In this document: piece by piece, positions 15,710-17,384 of the stretch
Layout: every line of letters starts with the position of its first letter
Numbering within the stretch: the stretch's first letter is position 1
Origin: an uncultured Flavobacterium sp.
Lineage (GTDB): Bacteria; Bacteroidota; Bacteroidia; Flavobacteriales; Flavobacteriaceae
DNA length: 17,384 nt
Assembly: GCA_946479395.1 (NCBI GenBank)
Contig: CAMLFV010000032.1
Coordinates: 1 to 17,384 of the forward strand
Direction of reading: 5' to 3'
The notes under the pieces: generated by a model
The model's database searches: none
Seen by the model: only the letters and a program-made list of their open reading frames with translations
Told to the model about the DNA's origin: nothing
Made by a program: the position numbers and the translations under genes

Positions 15710-16293
15710 TGGATCATATACAAACAGAAAAAAAATACAGCATCTGGATTTGGATTTTATCAATAGCAATTCCAGTTGTTGTAGCAATATTATTTAGTGT
15801 AAACCTACACGATTTAGGGTACGATGTTAAACCTTTATCGTTTTTACCGCCTATTTATGCAACAATTAACGGTTTAACGGCAATATTGTTGTTTTCGGCA
15901 GTGATGGCAATCAAGAGAGGTAATCAAGCTTTGCACGAACGTTTAATTAAGATTTGTATAACATGTTCGGTAGCCTTTTTAGCTATGTATGTTGCCTATC
16001 ACATGACGTCAATTTCTACAGTGTATGGAGATTCTAATGGTGATGGATTGAGAGATGCAAATGAGAAGTTAGCAATTGGAAGTATGCTTTATTTGTATCT
16101 TTTTATTTTACTTACTCATATAGCAATGTCAATCATCATAATTCCTTTTGTATTGGTAACATTTGTTCGTGGAATTTCGGGTTCGTATCAACGTCATAAA
16201 AAACTGGCGCGCATTACCTATCCAATGTGGCTGTATGTGGCTGTAACCGGCGTTATTGTTTATTTAATGATCTCTCCGTATTATGTTCACTAA
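15709..16293 (+). CDS. DUF420 (CtaM-like) membrane protein with an EF-hand-like loop
   Basis: This 194-aa integral membrane protein has five predicted helices at about residues 11-30, 44-66, 80-98, 123-150 and 169-190. The DUF420 pattern is seen in LPPIYATINGLTAILLF (46-62), the HERL segment (76-79) and AYHMTS (96-101). The Gram-positive member CtaM (YozB) is needed to mature haem A-containing oxidases, and placement directly after SCO supports a similar job here. Between helices 3 and 4, residues 108-119 read DSNGDGLRDANE. This fits the 12-residue EF-hand calcium loop at positions 1, 3, 5, 6, 9 and 12; Arg at position 8 is not typical. The stop overlaps the next gene by 11 bp. The family call is good; calcium binding is inferred. 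Confidence 0.85.
   Translation: MDHIQTEKKYSIWIWILSIAIPVVVAILFSVNLHDLGYDVKPLSFLPPIYATINGLTAILLFSAVMAIKRGNQALHERLIKICITCSVAFLAMYVAYHMTSISTVYGDSNGDGLRDANEKLAIGSMLYLYLFILLTHIAMSIIIIPFVLVTFVRGISGSYQRHKKLARITYPMWLYVAVTGVIVYLMISPYYVH
16030..16065 (+). other. EF-hand-like calcium-binding loop in the DUF420 protein
   Basis: These codons encode DSNGDGLRDANE, residues 108-119, between predicted helices 3 and 4. Acidic or amide residues occupy positions 1, 3, 5, 9 and 12, with Gly at 6, as in EF-hand and dockerin-type loops. The loop is probably extracytoplasmic, but topology was judged only from hydrophobicity. Confidence 0.55.
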
Positions 16294-16519
16294 AAAAACG
16301 TATTATCTATTATCTATTTTCTTTCTTCTTTTTTCTATTGAAGGATTCGCCCAATGTGCCATGTGCAGAGCTGCTTTAGAAACAGAAGAAACAGGAAATC
16401 AGGCTGCAGCAGTTAACGACGGAATTGTTTATTTAATGGCATTCCCTTACTTATTGTTGTTGGTTGGCGGAATTGTTATTTTCCGAATCATGAAAGGTAA
16501 AAAGAAGAATAAAGTTTAG
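16283..16519 (+). CDS. Small exported membrane protein with a CxxC motif
   Basis: I do not recognise a named family. The 78-aa product has a signal peptide or first membrane segment (about residues 7-22, probable cleavage near FA|QC). This is followed immediately by a QCAMCRA motif with Cys25 and Cys28, a short polar stretch rich in Glu and Ala, a second hydrophobic helix (about 48-69) and a Lys-rich tail that should stay in the cytoplasm. The CxxC pair would thus lie near the N-terminus of the mature protein, on the outside of the inner membrane. It overlaps the DUF420 gene by 11 bp and precedes tsaB by 4 bp, so it belongs to the oxidase-assembly run. A redox or metal-handling role (Cu or haem) is a reasonable inference from position and motif only. 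Cys25 lacks a canonical lipobox (FAQC). Confidence 0.75.
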   Translation: MFTKKTYYLLSIFFLLFSIEGFAQCAMCRAALETEETGNQAAAVNDGIVYLMAFPYLLLLVGGIVIFRIMKGKKKNKV

Positions 16520-16523
16520 CTTG

Positions 16524-17189
16524 ATGGTTTATATTTTAAATATTGAAACGGCTACAAAAAACTGTTCGGTAAGTTTAAGTAAAAACGGACAAACAGTTGC
16601 ACTGAAAGAACTAAGTGAAGAACAATTTAACCATGCCGAAAAGCTTCATTTGTTTGTAAAAGAAGTTTTAGCATCAGAAGGTATTTTATTAGCCGATTTA
16701 AATGCAGTAGCAGTAAGCAAAGGTCCAGGATCTTATACAGGATTACGCATTGGAGTTTCGGCAGCAAAAGGACTTTGTTATGCGTTGAATATTCCTTTAA
16801 TCGCTGTTGATACATTGGCTGTTTTGGCTGAAAAAGTATCAGTTGATTCTGGAATTGTTGTTCCAATGATTGATGCCAGAAGAATGGAGGTTTTTACTCA
16901 AATGTTCGATAAAGATTTAAATGTATTATCAACAGCCGAAGCCTTAATTGTTGGTGAAAATGCCTTTACTGATATGACTGAAAATATTCATTTAATAGGA
17001 GATGGAGCTTTAAAATGCAAAACCGTATTAATAGATAATAAATTTATTTTTCATGAAGATGTTATTTATCCTTCGGCGAACGATATGGGTAGATTGTCTC
17101 ATGGAAAATACATGAAAAATAATTTTGAAGACGTGGCTTATTTTGAGCCTTACTATTTAAAAGATTTTATGCTTACCACAAAAAAATAA
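16524..17189 (+). CDS. tsaB: tRNA threonylcarbamoyladenosine biosynthesis protein TsaB (YeaZ)
   Basis: TsaB is the inactive ASKHA-fold partner that, with TsaD and TsaE, makes the universal t6A37 modification in ANN-decoding tRNAs. The product from ATG 16524 is 221 aa (E. coli 231 aa). Diagnostic motifs are ILNIETATKNCSVSL (residues 4-18), FNHAEKLH (35-42), VSKGPGSYTGLRIGVSAAKG (64-83) and MIDARRMEVF (115-124). A TTG codon one triplet upstream (16521) is also in frame, but ATG is preferred. It lies 4 bp after the CxxC mini-protein gene and is the last gene of the run. Its stop codon is partly inside the following terminator stem. Its function has no evident link to the oxidase genes; co-transcription with them may be incidental. 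Confidence 0.96.
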   Translation: MVYILNIETATKNCSVSLSKNGQTVALKELSEEQFNHAEKLHLFVKEVLASEGILLADLNAVAVSKGPGSYTGLRIGVSAAKGLCYALNIPLIAVDTLAVLAEKVSVDSGIVVPMIDARRMEVFTQMFDKDLNVLSTAEALIVGENAFTDMTENIHLIGDGALKCKTVLIDNKFIFHEDVIYPSANDMGRLSHGKYMKNNFEDVAYFEPYYLKDFMLTTKK

Positions 17190-17216
17190 AGACTCCAATT
17201 TGGAGTCTTTTTGTTA
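17188..17216. terminator. Bidirectional rho-independent terminator between tsaB and a convergent gene
   Basis: AAAGACTCC (17188-17196) pairs with GGAGTCTTT (17202-17210) around AATTT, with a T-run on the + strand. The A-rich stretch 17181-17190 gives a T-run on the - strand, so the hairpin can end both tsaB and the opposing gene. The stem begins within the tsaB TAA. Confidence 0.88.
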
Positions 17217-17384
17217 TTAGATAGTTGCTAAGAAATTTCCTAACTTAATCATATCACTATCGTTTTCTTTAATTTTGTTTTGCTTATAAAAAGCCTTAAT
17301 AGCATCACCTTTACCAGAAATAATTTTCTCTAAAGATTTTTGCTTACCATCAAATTCAAATGTTTGATTGTTGTATGTTATAAA
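17217..17384 (-). CDS. 3' end of an unrecognised gene on the - strand (partial)
   Basis: Read on the - strand, 55 codons are open from the window edge to TAA at 17217-17219. The visible C-terminus is charged and soluble-looking. It contains TYNNQTFEFDG, then SLEKIISGKGDAIKAFYKQN, and ends near IKLGNFLATI. It has no membrane segment. The codon use (AT-rich third positions, Lys and Asn high) matches its neighbours, and it abuts a terminator that suits a convergent gene end. I do not recognise a family from so short a fragment and infer no function. The start lies outside the window. Confidence 0.7.
   Translation of the reverse strand, partial: FITYNNQTFEFDGKQKSLEKIISGKGDAIKAFYKQNKIKENDSDMIKLGNFLATI

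Noticed and set aside
1..17384. A defence island, prophage, biosynthetic cluster or other new multi-gene system
   Set aside because: All complete genes fit core metabolism, repair, secretion, respiration assembly or tRNA modification. There are no mobility genes, composition shifts or defence-type domains to support an accessory system.

Overview
This window is a chromosomal segment of an AT-rich member of the Bacteroidota, almost certainly family Flavobacteriaceae. The genus is uncertain; a Flavobacterium- or Myroides-like lineage fits. The evidence is a full-length SprA/Sov type IX secretion translocon (2443 aa), the flavobacterial style of aa3-type oxidase assembly cluster, several upstream regions carrying the Bacteroidota -7 promoter box TAnnTTTG, and the absence of clear Shine-Dalgarno sequences. 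All complete genes lie on the + strand. I see no rRNA, tRNA, CRISPR array, insertion sequence or phage gene.

Region 1 (1-10412) is a housekeeping and secretion block. It holds the 3' part of the malic enzyme gene maeB, then ruvA (Holliday-junction branch migration), sprA (outer-membrane T9SS pore), gcvH (glycine cleavage H protein) and a small VanZ-like membrane protein. ruvA and sprA are 4 bp apart and gcvH overlaps the VanZ-like gene. The block ends in a hairpin terminator whose stem contains the VanZ-like stop codon.

Region 2 (10423-11393) holds deoC (deoxyribose-phosphate aldolase) and a 233-bp spacer. The spacer carries two GC-rich palindromes with a shared CTTTAG centre that look like a REP-type extragenic repeat, followed by a promoter.

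Region 3 (11394-14350) encodes cytochrome oxidase biogenesis and structure: haem O synthase (ctaB), a short COX3-family protein, a long subunit III with a roughly 120-residue hydrophilic insert, and a small subunit IV-like protein. It closes with a strong terminator at 14321-14350, whose T-run merges with the next promoter.

Region 4 (14373-17216) is a very compact run with gaps from +4 to -11 bp. It encodes a SCO-like exported protein that has lost the copper-binding Cys and His residues, an intact SCO copper chaperone, a DUF420 (CtaM-like) membrane protein with an EF-hand-like loop, a 78-aa exported CxxC membrane protein, and tsaB (tRNA t6A synthesis). A bidirectional terminator separates it from the 3' end of an unrecognised gene on the - strand (17217-17384).

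Regions 3 and 4 together read as an assembly module for a haem-copper oxidase: haem O/A supply, accessory subunits and Cu(A) delivery. The catalytic subunits I and II are not in the window. Most of the content is conserved core genome rather than accessory DNA. I do not see a clear new system; the points most worth checking are the ligand-less SCO paralogue, the EF-hand loop in the DUF420 protein, the soluble insert in subunit III, the CxxC mini-protein and the REP-like palindromes.
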